64,000 bases of DNA from Croceivirga lutea (GCF_014235875.1 NZ_JACJUK010000004.1:186001-250000); one strand, 5' to 3'; positions 25,301-34,229 are shown, counted from the first letter of the stretch. Notes: a model not told the origin generated them from the sequence alone. Numbers and translations: made by a program.

Positions 25301-25708
25301 AAACACGCTGAGTTTATAAAAGACTTGATTGATGCTGGTGGATTATCTGGTGTAGGTAGTCACGGACAATTACAAGGTTTGGGTTATCATTGGGAATTAT
25401 GGAGTGTTGCAAGTGGAGGATTAACTAACCACGAAGCATTAAAGGTTGCCACAATAATTGGAGCTGAAGCTATTGGACTAGACAGAGATTTAGGCAGTTT
25501 GGAGGTAGGCAAACTCGCAGATATTGTTGTTTTGGACAAAAATCCGTTAGAAGATATTGAAAACTCCAACACCGTAACCCATGTAATTAAAAATGGAATT
25601 GTGTATGATGCCAGTACCTTAGATGAGGTTTGGCCAACTAATAGAAAAGCCGAAGAATTCTTGTGGCAAACACCCAAACCAGAAAATCTACCCGGAATTA
25701 AAAATTAA
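22313..25708 (+). CDS. Exported amidohydrolase with N-terminal TolB-like propeller
   Basis: A 1131-residue protein with a signal peptide (to about residue 24, ending LVQAQ). A long PD40/TolB-like propeller (about 45-640) shows repeated strands such as PRYSPDGKSLVFISDKSG and PSPDGKQLAFTALNR. A Lys/Glu/Asp-rich linker (about 655-700) leads to an amidohydrolase domain (about 710-1120) with VVLKGGRIVTM, VPGFVDTHAHMRP (H-x-H metal ligands) and the C-terminal LGSLEVGKLADIVVLDKNPL. Substrates of such fused imidazolonepropionase/prolidase-like enzymes are unknown; periplasmic or surface location is inferred. A TACTTTTG box at 22255-22262 may be a -7 element. An intrinsic terminator follows at once. 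Confidence 0.88.
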   Translation: MRLFFKKAMLLFVLLILFGLVQAQDTKAKDTTKKATKELPLEPERSIEFTTDEGTWLSLDVSPDGQTIVFDMMGDIYTIPITGGKATQLTSGMAYDVHPRYSPDGKSLVFISDKSGSDNIWTLDLNTKKDKQITKEKKHNFFSAEWTVDGDYIIGVKGRRNIKPHIYHKDGGAGSQLVSEPKNIKLTDPAVAPDGKLVYFSQRRNAWNYNAQLPQYQLGTYDLEDGSMATITSKYGSAFTPTLSPNGKWLVYGSRYENETGLILRNLETGAEEWLAYPVQRDEQESIAPLGVLPAMSFTPDSQHLLVSYGGKIHNINIVNKTATAVPFTVDVNLDLGPRLAFKYPIEDTEEMFATQIRNAKPSPDGKQLAFTALNRLYIMDYPNGSPRRVTNFDFIEAQPSWSPDGNFLVFTTWNKTEGHLYKINVKGKAKPVKLTNIGGLYTSPEWSYNSNRIVFHSGSAQVFQDMVGPLSRRTQENLVWVSSNGGDINFIAKSKNRFTPHFSKIDDRIYLTKDRSLVSIRWDGTDEKEHIKLKGIVTYGSQDVFHDEFGGHNILIANDYKEPQDKSSIPQEIRISPDGTSALAKINNDVYQVTIPRFGKLPTVSLAKAENAAFPALKLTVMGGEFPAWSSDSKKVHWSLGASHFSYDVGAGKKFADSLAQAKKKEKELKKTEKEKDSITKDEAKDKDEDEDPKYTAEEHKIKVPFNRNIPKGNVVLKGGRIVTMKGNEIIESGDLLVVNNRIKAIGASGTLTFPENTEVIDVSGKTLVPGFVDTHAHMRPAWGLQKDQVWSYTANLAYGVTTTRDPQTGTTDVLTYADMVEAGMLDGPRIYSTGPGLGFWFYKLNSLEQTKEVLKQYSDYFDTKTIKMYLVGNRQQRQWVLEACKELKLMPTTEGGLDFKLNMTQLLDGYPGHEHSYPIYPIYKDVIKTTAESKMAVTPTLLVSYGGPWAENYYYSRTDVWNDKKIKHFTPYTDLANKARRRPGWFMDEEHVFQKHAEFIKDLIDAGGLSGVGSHGQLQGLGYHWELWSVASGGLTNHEALKVATIIGAEAIGLDRDLGSLEVGKLADIVVLDKNPLEDIENSNTVTHVIKNGIVYDASTLDEVWPTNRKAEEFLWQTPKPENLPGIKN

Positions 25709-25710
25709 AA

Positions 25711-25736
25711 AAAAGAGCCATTTGGCTCTTTTTTTT
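25711..25736 (+). terminator. Intrinsic terminator after the propeller-amidohydrolase gene
   Basis: A perfect stem AAAAGAGCCA / TGGCTCTTTT (25711-25720 and 25723-25732) is followed by a T run to 25736. It starts two bases after the stop codon at 25706-25708. Confidence 0.9.
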
Positions 25737-25810
25737 ATGTGTTAAATTTTTACTTCAATGTACTAGAATACAGCTGTTTTGAGTTATTGTAGTACCAAAT
25801 CATACCCAAA

Positions 25811-26575
25811 ATGAACCTACGCACCTACCTAATAGCTATGCTATTATTGGCTAATGTTGTGTGCTTTAGTCAATACCAGCAAGAGATGCCGAGCAATTGT
25901 TCTAGTTACCAATACGGAACTGTTTTTCTCTCAAACGGCGAATCATTTAAAACGTATATTTTAATGGATTTCTGCAATCCACACTCTTTTCAGTATGGCT
26001 TACAGGTGATTAATGAAAAAACTTTTAAGCGATTAGCAAAAGGAAAAAAAGTAAAATCAAAAGCCTATGAAGCCATTGAGTTATCAACTATAGATGGTTT
26101 TTTATTGGCATCTGGTCAACGTTTTCAGAAAGAAACTTTTGCACTTAATCAACATGGTATTCAAACCAAACAACAGTTGGTTGAAGTGGTTATTACTGGA
26201 GAGGTGGCCATTTTTAAAAAGTATTACAGTACTAATGATGAGTTTGTGTATCGCTCCGTTCTACAATCTAAATTGCAGGGAGGTCAAGAGCATTTACGAT
26301 TCATGGTTAATAATTTTGAAGTTTATTACAAAAAAGGAAATGAGGGTAGGCTTCATAACATCCGAAATGCTAATTTGACAGAGGTATTTGGAGATAATTT
26401 GAAATTGCTCAAAAAATACCAAGCGGGAGTTTATACTTTTAAATCAGAATTTAAAAGACCAGTAACTTTTTCAGCGAATTGTGATTTACCTTTTTTAGAA
26501 TCGTTATTAGTGATGGTAAACGATTACAATAAAAAATCTTTAGATAGTTATACCGATTTAGATACCAGATTTTGA
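25811..26575 (+). CDS. Exported protein of unknown function
   Basis: A 254-residue protein with a clear signal peptide (MNLRTYLIAMLLLANVVCFS then Q). The mature part is mixed alpha/beta without recognisable motifs. It contains a repeated aromatic pattern (for example SCNP-like MDFCNPHSFQYG and VYTFKSEF) and a few cysteines. I do not recognise the family; many Bacteroidota genomes encode exported proteins of this general look. It has its own upstream gap after the terminator at 25711-25736. It converges on the haloperoxidase gene, the two frames overlapping by 18 bases at their ends. Confidence 0.7.
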   Translation: MNLRTYLIAMLLLANVVCFSQYQQEMPSNCSSYQYGTVFLSNGESFKTYILMDFCNPHSFQYGLQVINEKTFKRLAKGKKVKSKAYEAIELSTIDGFLLASGQRFQKETFALNQHGIQTKQQLVEVVITGEVAIFKKYYSTNDEFVYRSVLQSKLQGGQEHLRFMVNNFEVYYKKGNEGRLHNIRNANLTEVFGDNLKLLKKYQAGVYTFKSEFKRPVTFSANCDLPFLESLLVMVNDYNKKSLDSYTDLDTRF

Positions 26576-28048
26576 GTTAGGCATACGTTTATTAGTTTCC
26601 CCAACATGTTTTAGATAAAATTTCCATACTTCGTGGGCTACATCTCTACCTAATCTTAATCCGGCGATATTATCTGATTGAATGTGGTAACCACCAAGAA
26701 CCCTTGACATACCAGCCATTTCAGCGGTTTCTGTAAAAGTTGGAAATTTTAACATCACAGTATCACCTAAGCTATTTGGTTCAGTCATGGAGCCAGCAAC
26801 AAATTCTTGCTCCTCCCCAAATATGTCACTACCTGTCCAAAGTTTTAATGCTTCTGCACAACCAGCACTAATTGTACTATGCCCAGAGGTATAACTAGGA
26901 AACGGAGGACATAGAAAAGTTTCTGGAGAGTACGGGCGCCATTGATTACCATCCATTTTAATCATGCCCTTATTTTCACCACCCCAACCAGTAATAGTTT
27001 TGCCTTTGTAATATTCATGTACCAAAGCAAATGGTCTAGCATAATCATAGAACATCTTAGCATCCCACGAGGCAATAAAACCATCCATAGCAACAACTTG
27101 ATTATAGAAGTACATTTTAACGTCTTGGTCTAAAGTGTGTTTATCTCTTCTAGAAACGTCTTGAGCAAACTTTAACCAGTGTCCTGCTTGTTGCACAGAT
27201 TTTGGTCCGTCTCTCATAAATTCAACTAAGGCTTTTTGTTCATCAGTTAATTTAGACTGCACTTCCACAACTTCTCGCACTTCTTCTTCTAATTGTGTTG
27301 AACCAATTTGAGGTGGAGGTCCGGGCCTAAATTGGTCTGCAGAAGTTAATGCAATTGGCTTAACTTGTTGCCAATAAGGCGTTAAGCAACCAGGGGCAAA
27401 TTTTCCACCTTTACCATCAGAAAAATATTTTGGTTGCCAACGATTTGGGTCTAAATTTTCATCTGGTGAATTCACCGGAGCATAACTGGTATAATCAAAA
27501 TAAGGTGTTCCATCTGAACCTTTTTCTTCACCATACTGATTTGCACCATCATTTTTTCTAGCCTCAATAACTGCTTTTGCGGCTAAATTGCCAATGCCTT
27601 CAGGTGTTGTTGGGTCCAATGAATTGTTTGTAGGGTCTAACCCTAATTCTCGCATATACTCTTCAAATAGCTTTTTGTCTGAATAGTAATATTCACTGAT
27701 TGCACGGTACGCCGCATAGCTTACCGCTATTTCTTTGTTTTTAACAGTTTGCTCATTTAAGGGTCTACGCTCTACTTCTTCTAAGTATACTGGTATTGCT
27801 TTTTCATCGTAACGAGACCATGCGTCAAAAACAGATACAAAAATTAAACCCAGATACCTTGACGTAATTGTTGGTCTAGGTTTAAAACGTTCGGTGTCTA
27901 AAGCTGTTGCTTCTAATGCAATTTCTCCCCATTTATATGCAATATTTTCTGCGCCAGTGGGCTCTTTTTCTTTCGTTTTTTGTGCGGTTTCTTGTTTACA
28001 AGAAATTATAAAAACTATCAATAAAAGCCAAAGTGCTATTTTTTTCAT
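26558..28048 (-). CDS. Vanadium-dependent haloperoxidase family lipoprotein (PAP2 superfamily)
   Basis: A 496-residue protein with a lipoprotein signal (LLIVFIISC, Cys17). All three vanadate/phosphate-binding blocks are present: K-x6-RP as KMFYDYARP (about residue 328), PSYTSGH (about 385) and SR-x5-H-x3-D as SRVLGGYHIQSD (about 445). These are shared by vanadium haloperoxidases and PAP2 phosphatases. The long N-terminal helical part and overall size favour the haloperoxidase-like group found in marine Bacteroidota. Whether it oxidises halides or is a phosphatase cannot be decided from sequence. It precedes no obvious operon partner except GH97, 32 bases upstream on the same strand. Confidence 0.85.
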   Translation of the reverse strand: MKKIALWLLLIVFIISCKQETAQKTKEKEPTGAENIAYKWGEIALEATALDTERFKPRPTITSRYLGLIFVSVFDAWSRYDEKAIPVYLEEVERRPLNEQTVKNKEIAVSYAAYRAISEYYYSDKKLFEEYMRELGLDPTNNSLDPTTPEGIGNLAAKAVIEARKNDGANQYGEEKGSDGTPYFDYTSYAPVNSPDENLDPNRWQPKYFSDGKGGKFAPGCLTPYWQQVKPIALTSADQFRPGPPPQIGSTQLEEEVREVVEVQSKLTDEQKALVEFMRDGPKSVQQAGHWLKFAQDVSRRDKHTLDQDVKMYFYNQVVAMDGFIASWDAKMFYDYARPFALVHEYYKGKTITGWGGENKGMIKMDGNQWRPYSPETFLCPPFPSYTSGHSTISAGCAEALKLWTGSDIFGEEQEFVAGSMTEPNSLGDTVMLKFPTFTETAEMAGMSRVLGGYHIQSDNIAGLRLGRDVAHEVWKFYLKHVGETNKRMPNSKSGI

Positions 28049-28080
28049 AGAAGAAAGAATTGAGTATGTTCTGGGCTTAT

Positions 28081-30201
28081 TTACTTTATTAAACTAATCG
28101 CAAATCCACCTCCTGGAGCAAGGCTTATAGTCTTAGTATCTCCTTTTTTAATTTCAAGTTGTTCAATGCTTAAGGCTTCAGGATTGGTTTGATAATGTGC
28201 GTCTTCAGCATCTCTATAAATTGCAGCTTTAAAATTGGTGTTTTCTGGTAAAAAATCAAAATCTATGGTTATTTGTCTTTCGTTTTCGTCTGTAATTCCA
28301 CCAATGAACCAATTGCCCGTTTCACGTTCTTCACGAGCTATAGTAACAAAATCACCAACTTCTCCATTTAAGACCTTTGTTTGTTCCCAATCGACGCCAA
28401 CATCTCTAATGAATTGTAACGCTGGCCTACCCTCATAATTTTGAGGTAAATCACATGCCATTTGTATAGGGCTATAGATAACAACGTACAACGCTAATTG
28501 CTGGGCTAAGGTTGTATTAATTTGGTTGTCTGGTTTTGTAGGTAAAGAAATATCAAATACTCCTGGAGTAAAATCAATGGGTCCAGCTAGCATTCTGGTA
28601 AATGCTACAATTGGTAAATGTTCAGGAGGGTTACCACCGTCTGTAGCCCATGCATTAAATTCTTGGCCGCGTAGACCTTCTTTTGAGATTTCATTTGGTA
28701 ATGTTCTACGTAAGCCTGTACTTTTTATGGGTTCATGAGCATTAACAGCTACTTTGTATTCAGCCGCTTTTTCCAGCGCTTTTCTATAATGATTTACCAT
28801 CCATTGGCCGTGATGATATTCTCCTTTAGGAATAATTTTACCTACATAACCAGATTTTACTGCATGTAGACCATGTTTTTGCATGAGTTGATATGCAGAG
28901 TCCATTTGCTGTTCGTATGTTCTTGGAGCAGCACTAGTCTCATGATGCATTATTAATTCAACACCTTTATTTTTGGCATAAGCTGATAATTCGTCTAAAT
29001 CATAATCCTCATAAGGTGTAACAAAATCAAAGACACCCTCACGGTCTTCAAATCCAATCCAATAATTCCATCCGGTATTCCATCCTTCAACTAAAACGCC
29101 CCCCAGCTTGTTTGCAGCGGCAAAATCAATATATCTTTTTGTGTTTTCAGTAGTAGCACCATGGGTGACACTCACTTGTTTTTTACCTAAAGTGGCAAAA
29201 GTGTTCATGTCTTGGGTAGCTTCTAAATCCCAAGTAGAAAGGCCTAAATGCATTTCCCACCAAATACCAGCATATTTCATTGGAGTAAACCAAGAAACAT
29301 CACCAAGTTTATTAGGTTCATTTAGATTTTCAATAAGTCTTGATTCAATTAAATCGCCTGCCTTTTCCGCAATTTGAATAGTACGCCATGGAGTAACAGC
29401 AGGCAACGATGTTTTTACAGCATATCCTAATCTATCAGAATGTACTAAACCACTAGTTAACCCTAAATTAATAGTATCAACTTTTAATGTCATTCCTGCA
29501 TAATTAGTAAGATTGGCTTCATGAAATGTTAGGTGTATACCACTTTCTCCGCGCATGGTTACAGGAGTATTTACTGCATTTTCAGGAATGTATGTTGCCG
29601 CAAGGTCAGGGTGATTTCTTTTAGCTGTAGCATCAACCTTGGATAGTTTTGTGGTATTGTATAAGTGTTCATAAATATCCCAGTCACCAGGTATCCACCA
29701 AGTTGTGTAGTCTTCGGTTAATTGAAATTGGGTGTTTTCTTCGGTGATTATAATACTGTCTCTTCCTTCTTGTTCAGGAAATTCATACCTAAAGGCAACA
29801 CCGTCATCATAAGACTTAATATGAATATCTAACTTTCTATTTGGTGCTTTTTCTTCTTCTAATTGTACTAAAAGACCATTGTAATAATTACGAACTTTTC
29901 GTTGTTCTCCCCAGGGCATCTCCCAAGTTTCATCCATTTGGTCTAGCTGGGTGTTAACGATTTTAAAACCACTAGAAAAAGCTTCTTGGTCTTTAAACTC
30001 AAAGCCCATGTCGGAAGTATCTATAACCATAGTTTCACCATGCGAAACGGTATACATAGGAGTACCATTTTCAGTCAGGAAAAAATTAAAGGTGTTGGTT
30101 TTAGAAGGTGATTGAACACTAGTTTCAAAAGTTTCTTTTGTACAAGAAGAACTTACTACAAGTATTAAAAAAGTAAGTAGTATAAAGTTAAATCTTTGCA
30201 T
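28081..30201 (-). CDS. Glycoside hydrolase family 97, inverting SusB-type alpha-glucosidase-like
   Basis: A 706-residue lipoprotein (signal ending LVVSSSC). The N-terminal beta-super-sandwich is followed by a TIM barrel. The catalytic region carries HHETS (about residue 418), VNAHEP (about 485) and GQEFNAW (about 508), which match the glutamates of inverting SusB-type enzymes. The segment VKSGYVG has Gly where retaining GH97 alpha-galactosidases have the Asp nucleophile. It therefore probably hydrolyses alpha-glucosides at the periplasmic or surface face. No susC/susD pair is in the window, so it is not part of a complete utilisation locus here. Confidence 0.9.
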   Translation of the reverse strand: MQRFNFILLTFLILVVSSSCTKETFETSVQSPSKTNTFNFFLTENGTPMYTVSHGETMVIDTSDMGFEFKDQEAFSSGFKIVNTQLDQMDETWEMPWGEQRKVRNYYNGLLVQLEEEKAPNRKLDIHIKSYDDGVAFRYEFPEQEGRDSIIITEENTQFQLTEDYTTWWIPGDWDIYEHLYNTTKLSKVDATAKRNHPDLAATYIPENAVNTPVTMRGESGIHLTFHEANLTNYAGMTLKVDTINLGLTSGLVHSDRLGYAVKTSLPAVTPWRTIQIAEKAGDLIESRLIENLNEPNKLGDVSWFTPMKYAGIWWEMHLGLSTWDLEATQDMNTFATLGKKQVSVTHGATTENTKRYIDFAAANKLGGVLVEGWNTGWNYWIGFEDREGVFDFVTPYEDYDLDELSAYAKNKGVELIMHHETSAAPRTYEQQMDSAYQLMQKHGLHAVKSGYVGKIIPKGEYHHGQWMVNHYRKALEKAAEYKVAVNAHEPIKSTGLRRTLPNEISKEGLRGQEFNAWATDGGNPPEHLPIVAFTRMLAGPIDFTPGVFDISLPTKPDNQINTTLAQQLALYVVIYSPIQMACDLPQNYEGRPALQFIRDVGVDWEQTKVLNGEVGDFVTIAREERETGNWFIGGITDENERQITIDFDFLPENTNFKAAIYRDAEDAHYQTNPEALSIEQLEIKKGDTKTISLAPGGGFAISLIK

Positions 30202-30359
30202 TAATTAGTGAATTTTGAGTTGAGGTTAGCCATCTAAGTTACAGGCTTTTGAAATGATTTCTTAGTGCTATACATTAAAAATATTTATACATAAACTAAA
30301 ATAATTAAATAATATTTAATGTATAATATCTCGCATATTTGAAAAAAATAAGATGGACT

Positions 30360-31874
30360 ATGATTACAAAGACGTCAGAAAAAACAAGTAATAATTTTGC
30401 TACAAATACACCAGTTAAGGTAGCTGTTGGAATGGGTGATGGAATTGGCCCAGAGATAATGAAAGCTACACTAAAAATTCTTAAAGCCGCAGGGGCGGCC
30501 ATAGAACCTGAATTTATTGAATTAGGAGAAAAAGTGTATTTGGCAGGAAACACTTCAGGCATAGATTCACATGCTTGGGATGTTATTAATAAGAATAAGG
30601 TCATACTAAAAGCCCCAATTACTACACCTCAAGGCAAAGGTTTTAAAAGTATGAATGTTACTTTGAGAAAGTCTTTGGGATTATTTGCAAATGTTAGACC
30701 TGTTACTGCATTACATCCTTTTGTGCCAACGAACTTTCCAAATATGGATGTAGTCATAATTCGGGAAAACGAAGAAGATTTATATGCTGGCATTGAACAC
30801 AGGCAAACCCAAGATGTTTACCAATGTTTAAAACTAATTACCCGACCTGGTTGTGAACGCATAATTCGGTATGCATTTGAATATGCTAAGGCTTTTGATA
30901 GAAAAAAAGTAACCTGTATGGTTAAGGATAATATCATGAAAATAACAGATGGGTTATTTCATAAGGTATTTGATGAAATAGCTTTAGATTATCCACATAT
31001 TAAAAGCGAAACTCAAATTATAGATATTGGTTCTGCAAGGCTTGCTGCCAAACCTAATGATTATGATGTTATTGTAACTGCTAATTTATATGGTGATATA
31101 ATTTCAGATATTGCTGCAGAGATTGCTGGTTCTGTAGGTATGTGTGGTTCAGCAAATATTGGTAAAAATGTTGCAATGTTTGAGGCAATTCATGGTTCAG
31201 CACCAGATATTGCCGGTAAAGGCATTGCGAACCCTTCAGGATTACTAAACGCTGCTATAGCAATGCTGGCACATATTGGCCAAGCAGAAATTGCGGATAA
31301 CGTAAAAAATGCCCTTTTAGCAACTTTAGAAAAAGGGTATCATACGGCCGATATTTATCAAAAAGACAGCAGTTTAGCGTTAGTGAATACACAAGAGTTT
31401 GCGGATAAGGTAATAGAAAATCTTGGTGAAATGCCTCAAAACCTAAGAAGAAGCACATTGAGTACTGGTAAGGGAACTATTACAATTCCTGATTATATCC
31501 GAAAAAAGGAAAAAAAGCATTTAGTTGGAGTAGATGTATTTATAGATTGGGATGGTAAAGACCCTAATATTTTAGGTGACGCTTTAACCCAATTAAACAG
31601 CTATAGATTAAAATTAAAAATGATTACTAATAGGGGTGTAAAAGTTTACCCTGAAGGACTAAAAGAAACGTATTGTACCGACCATTGGCGATGCCGTTTT
31701 GTGGGAGTAGATGTTAAAATAGAAAATAAAGAGCCTCAATATGCACAAATAGAATTTGAACAAGTTGTGGCCCTTCTTTCAAAATTATATAATGAACAGT
31801 TTGACGTAATCAAAACTGAGAACTTGTACACCTTTAATGGTGAACGTTCCTTCTCATTAGGACAGGGAGAATAA
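30360..31874 (+). CDS. icd: NADP-dependent isocitrate dehydrogenase, Thermus-type with C-terminal extension
   Basis: A 504-residue enzyme from ATG 30360 (an in-frame TTG at 30339 could add seven residues). It has the beta-decarboxylating dehydrogenase pattern: GMGDGIGPEIM, the phosphorylation/substrate loop KSMNVTLRKSLG, NVRPV, ENEEDLYAGIEH and EAIHGSAPDIAGKG. The C-terminal domain with HLVGVDVFIDW, LKMITNRGVKVYP and DHWRCRF is the extension seen in Thermus thermophilus isocitrate dehydrogenase. It catalyses isocitrate to 2-oxoglutarate in the TCA cycle. It diverges from GH97 and ends before a strong hairpin terminator. Confidence 0.92.
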   Translation: MITKTSEKTSNNFATNTPVKVAVGMGDGIGPEIMKATLKILKAAGAAIEPEFIELGEKVYLAGNTSGIDSHAWDVINKNKVILKAPITTPQGKGFKSMNVTLRKSLGLFANVRPVTALHPFVPTNFPNMDVVIIRENEEDLYAGIEHRQTQDVYQCLKLITRPGCERIIRYAFEYAKAFDRKKVTCMVKDNIMKITDGLFHKVFDEIALDYPHIKSETQIIDIGSARLAAKPNDYDVIVTANLYGDIISDIAAEIAGSVGMCGSANIGKNVAMFEAIHGSAPDIAGKGIANPSGLLNAAIAMLAHIGQAEIADNVKNALLATLEKGYHTADIYQKDSSLALVNTQEFADKVIENLGEMPQNLRRSTLSTGKGTITIPDYIRKKEKKHLVGVDVFIDWDGKDPNILGDALTQLNSYRLKLKMITNRGVKVYPEGLKETYCTDHWRCRFVGVDVKIENKEPQYAQIEFEQVVALLSKLYNEQFDVIKTENLYTFNGERSFSLGQGE

Positions 31875-31905
31875 TTGCTAAGATTTGTTATTTGATTTGA
31901 GTTGG

Positions 31906-31948
31906 TTAAAGTCGTTCAGTACCATGTCTGAGCGGCTTTAATTTTTCT
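31906..31948 (+). terminator. Intrinsic terminator after icd
   Basis: The RNA of 31908-31919 (AAAGUCGUUCAG) pairs with 31928-31939 (CUGAGCGGCUUU), all twelve positions paired with two G-U wobbles, around an eight-base loop and followed by AATTTTT. It overlaps the stop codon of the convergent GH20 gene (31938-31940) and may work in both directions. Confidence 0.75.
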
Positions 31949-33551
31949 CAATTTTTTTGTAAATATCTTTTTTCTTTTTCCAGTCTACTTTTGAAGACGG
32001 ATAGTAATTAACATCATTCTCATCTAAAAAAGGTTGTTGGTCTGCAAGTCTTTTTTTGTAATCTTCCCAATTTCTGTCTTCCGCTTTTGTCCATCCTAAC
32101 TCTGCATAGCCAATAGCTCGCGGAAAAGCTAAATATTCCAATTCTGCACTATTACTAATAGTTTCTGACCATAGGGGAGCTTCAATACCAAGAATTTGGT
32201 CTTTTGATAACCCTTCTACATAAGTTTCGGGGTCCCAATTGTACCCTTCGTCAACCTCAATGTAAGCTGCCCAATGTAGACCGTGAACAGAGAGGGAATC
32301 ATACTGCATATCTAAATAAGCTTTCTTAGCAGGAGACATCAAAATTTTAGACCCTTTAGCTGCTGCTGCAAGTGCACTTTCGGGTTCATTCCATAACTGT
32401 CCAACGGTTGAGGAGTCAATCGCAGCTTGTGCAATTTCATTCCATCCGATAGCCTGCTTACCGTGCTTTTGTACAATTTTCTCAACTTTTTCTACAAAAT
32501 GAATGTAGTCTTTCTTTTTAGTTACATGACTTTCATCGCCTCCTATATGAAAATACTTGCTTGGAGATATGGCAGCTATTTCTCTAACTACATCGTCTAA
32601 AAAGGCATAAACAGTGTCTTTACGAGCATCAAAAGTGCTAAACCCTACACGGGTTCCTATATAGTTCTGTACAGGTAAACCATTACCGTTTAAAACAGGA
32701 TAGGCAAAGGAAGCCGCATTGGTATGCCCTGGCATATCTACTTCAGGAATGATTTCAATATGTCTTTCAGCTGCATAAGCCACTATTTCTTTAAACTCTT
32801 CTTGGGTATAAAACCCTCCTTTGCCACCACCAACTTCTGTTTGTGCACCAATTTCTGTAAGTTTTGGCCATGATTTAATCTCGATTCGCCACCCTTGGTC
32901 ATCTGTTAAATGCATATGAAACGTATTGAACTTATAGTAGGCCAGTAAATCAATAAATCGTTTTACTTCATCAACTGTAAAGAAATGTCTAGCAACATCT
33001 AGCATGGCGCCTCTGTAGTCAAAATTAGGTTCATCTAAAATTTTCCCAGAGGGTATTAGCCACATGGGGGCATCTGATAGGGTGTCATTACTTTTTTCTG
33101 GAAGTAGTTGTCGTAAGGTTTGAATACCTCTGAACGCACCTGCCGCAGTTTTGGCATTAATGAGTATGGAATCGTTTTTAATATATAACTCATAGGCTTC
33201 TTCTGATTGTAATTCTAAAGAATCTGTCTGATTGATAAAAATGATACGCTCTACCGTTTCACTGTCGAAAGTATTTACAGGAATATCTAGATTTAATTTT
33301 TCTTTTAGTTTTTCAGAAAGATAACTACCTACTTCTTCAAACCCTTTAAAGGTTTGATTTGTGAAAATGGCTGTGCTTGAATCTAAACCAAAAGCAGAGT
33401 TGGTTGCAATTACTTTTGCAGGCTTTGGAATTAGGCTATTTTGTGCAAGGTCTGTTTTTGGATAGTCAATTTTTTTCTTTGGAGAGGTGCATGCTACTAC
33501 CAAAAGAATAACAAAAAGGGTCTGCGTTAGTTTAAATGCTAGCTGTTTCAT
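31938..33551 (-). CDS. Glycoside hydrolase family 20 beta-N-acetylhexosaminidase
   Basis: A 537-residue lipoprotein (signal ending LLVVAC, Cys21). A GH20b alpha/beta domain (about residues 40-165) precedes the catalytic TIM barrel starting NFDYRGAMLDVARHFF. The catalytic D-E pair is in HIGGDESH (about 334), with polarising Asp and acid Glu of substrate-assisted catalysis. WNE and LWSE segments follow as usual. It removes terminal GlcNAc or GalNAc from chitin oligomers or glycoproteins. It lies 9 bases after the SGNH hydrolase gene on the same strand. Confidence 0.92.
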   Translation of the reverse strand: MKQLAFKLTQTLFVILLVVACTSPKKKIDYPKTDLAQNSLIPKPAKVIATNSAFGLDSSTAIFTNQTFKGFEEVGSYLSEKLKEKLNLDIPVNTFDSETVERIIFINQTDSLELQSEEAYELYIKNDSILINAKTAAGAFRGIQTLRQLLPEKSNDTLSDAPMWLIPSGKILDEPNFDYRGAMLDVARHFFTVDEVKRFIDLLAYYKFNTFHMHLTDDQGWRIEIKSWPKLTEIGAQTEVGGGKGGFYTQEEFKEIVAYAAERHIEIIPEVDMPGHTNAASFAYPVLNGNGLPVQNYIGTRVGFSTFDARKDTVYAFLDDVVREIAAISPSKYFHIGGDESHVTKKKDYIHFVEKVEKIVQKHGKQAIGWNEIAQAAIDSSTVGQLWNEPESALAAAAKGSKILMSPAKKAYLDMQYDSLSVHGLHWAAYIEVDEGYNWDPETYVEGLSKDQILGIEAPLWSETISNSAELEYLAFPRAIGYAELGWTKAEDRNWEDYKKRLADQQPFLDENDVNYYPSSKVDWKKKKDIYKKIEKN

Positions 33552-33560
33552 GTATATTGA

Positions 33561-34229
33561 TTAATCTAAATGCGGTTTTATTTGTTGGTACCAAAGGTCG
33601 TAACCAGTTGAATTCATATGTAAGCCATCTTCAATAAAAAGCGATTCATTTACTTTTCTTCCATTTAACATAATATCCCAAACATTTACAAAAACAAGGT
33701 TACCGTCTTTTTCGGCCCATTTTTGTATGCTTTTGTTTAGGCGTTTGTATTTACCTTTTAATTTCCAACGACTTATGCTTGGTTTAGGAGATATAAAAAT
33801 AATGTCTGAGTTAGGGCTTTTAGTTCGTATACGTTCAACAACTTGCATCATTTGCTTCATTATGTTACGCTTACTTTGTTTAGCACTAATATCATTATCG
33901 CCTTCATAAATAAATACCTTTTCTGGTTTATAGTAAATAACCAATTCCTCAAGAAACATAAATAAGTCAGATGTGGTTGAGCCACCAAATCCGGTATTGA
34001 GAATTTGATGTTCAGGAAAGCGTTCTTCTAAATCTTTCCACAGTCGCACACTTGAGCTTCCTGTAAAAACAATTGTTGGTTGGGTAGCATCCCACACAGA
34101 ATCATATTTTCTTTGTATAGCCTCTACTTCATTAATAAATTTTGCAGCACTCGAATTTTGAGCATAACAAGAACTAGTGGTAAAAATGAGTATAAAGAAT
34201 ACTATTAAAAGGCTGCTATTAATTTTCAT
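33561..34229 (-). CDS. Exported SGNH/GDSL-type hydrolase
   Basis: A 222-residue protein with an N-terminal signal (to about residue 24; Cys21 might make it a lipoprotein). Block I reads FTGSSSVRLW (nucleophile Ser near 58), block II the Gly in NTGFGGST, block III the Asn in YEGDNDIS, and block V DGLHMN with catalytic Asp and His. These are the SGNH esterase blocks. It could deacetylate polysaccharides, which would fit its position next to GH20 and near the alpha/beta esterase. It overlaps the DUF1643 gene upstream by 11 bases, so co-transcription is likely. Confidence 0.88.
   Translation of the reverse strand: MKINSSLLIVFFILIFTTSSCYAQNSSAAKFINEVEAIQRKYDSVWDATQPTIVFTGSSSVRLWKDLEERFPEHQILNTGFGGSTTSDLFMFLEELVIYYKPEKVFIYEGDNDISAKQSKRNIMKQMMQVVERIRTKSPNSDIIFISPKPSISRWKLKGKYKRLNKSIQKWAEKDGNLVFVNVWDIMLNGRKVNESLFIEDGLHMNSTGYDLWYQQIKPHLD

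Noticed and set aside
31938-33551. GH20 protein seems shorter than many Bacteroidota homologs (537 residues), suggesting truncation
   Set aside because: Both GH20 domains and the catalytic Asp-Glu pair are complete and a terminator follows directly; the missing part would be an optional C-terminal domain.
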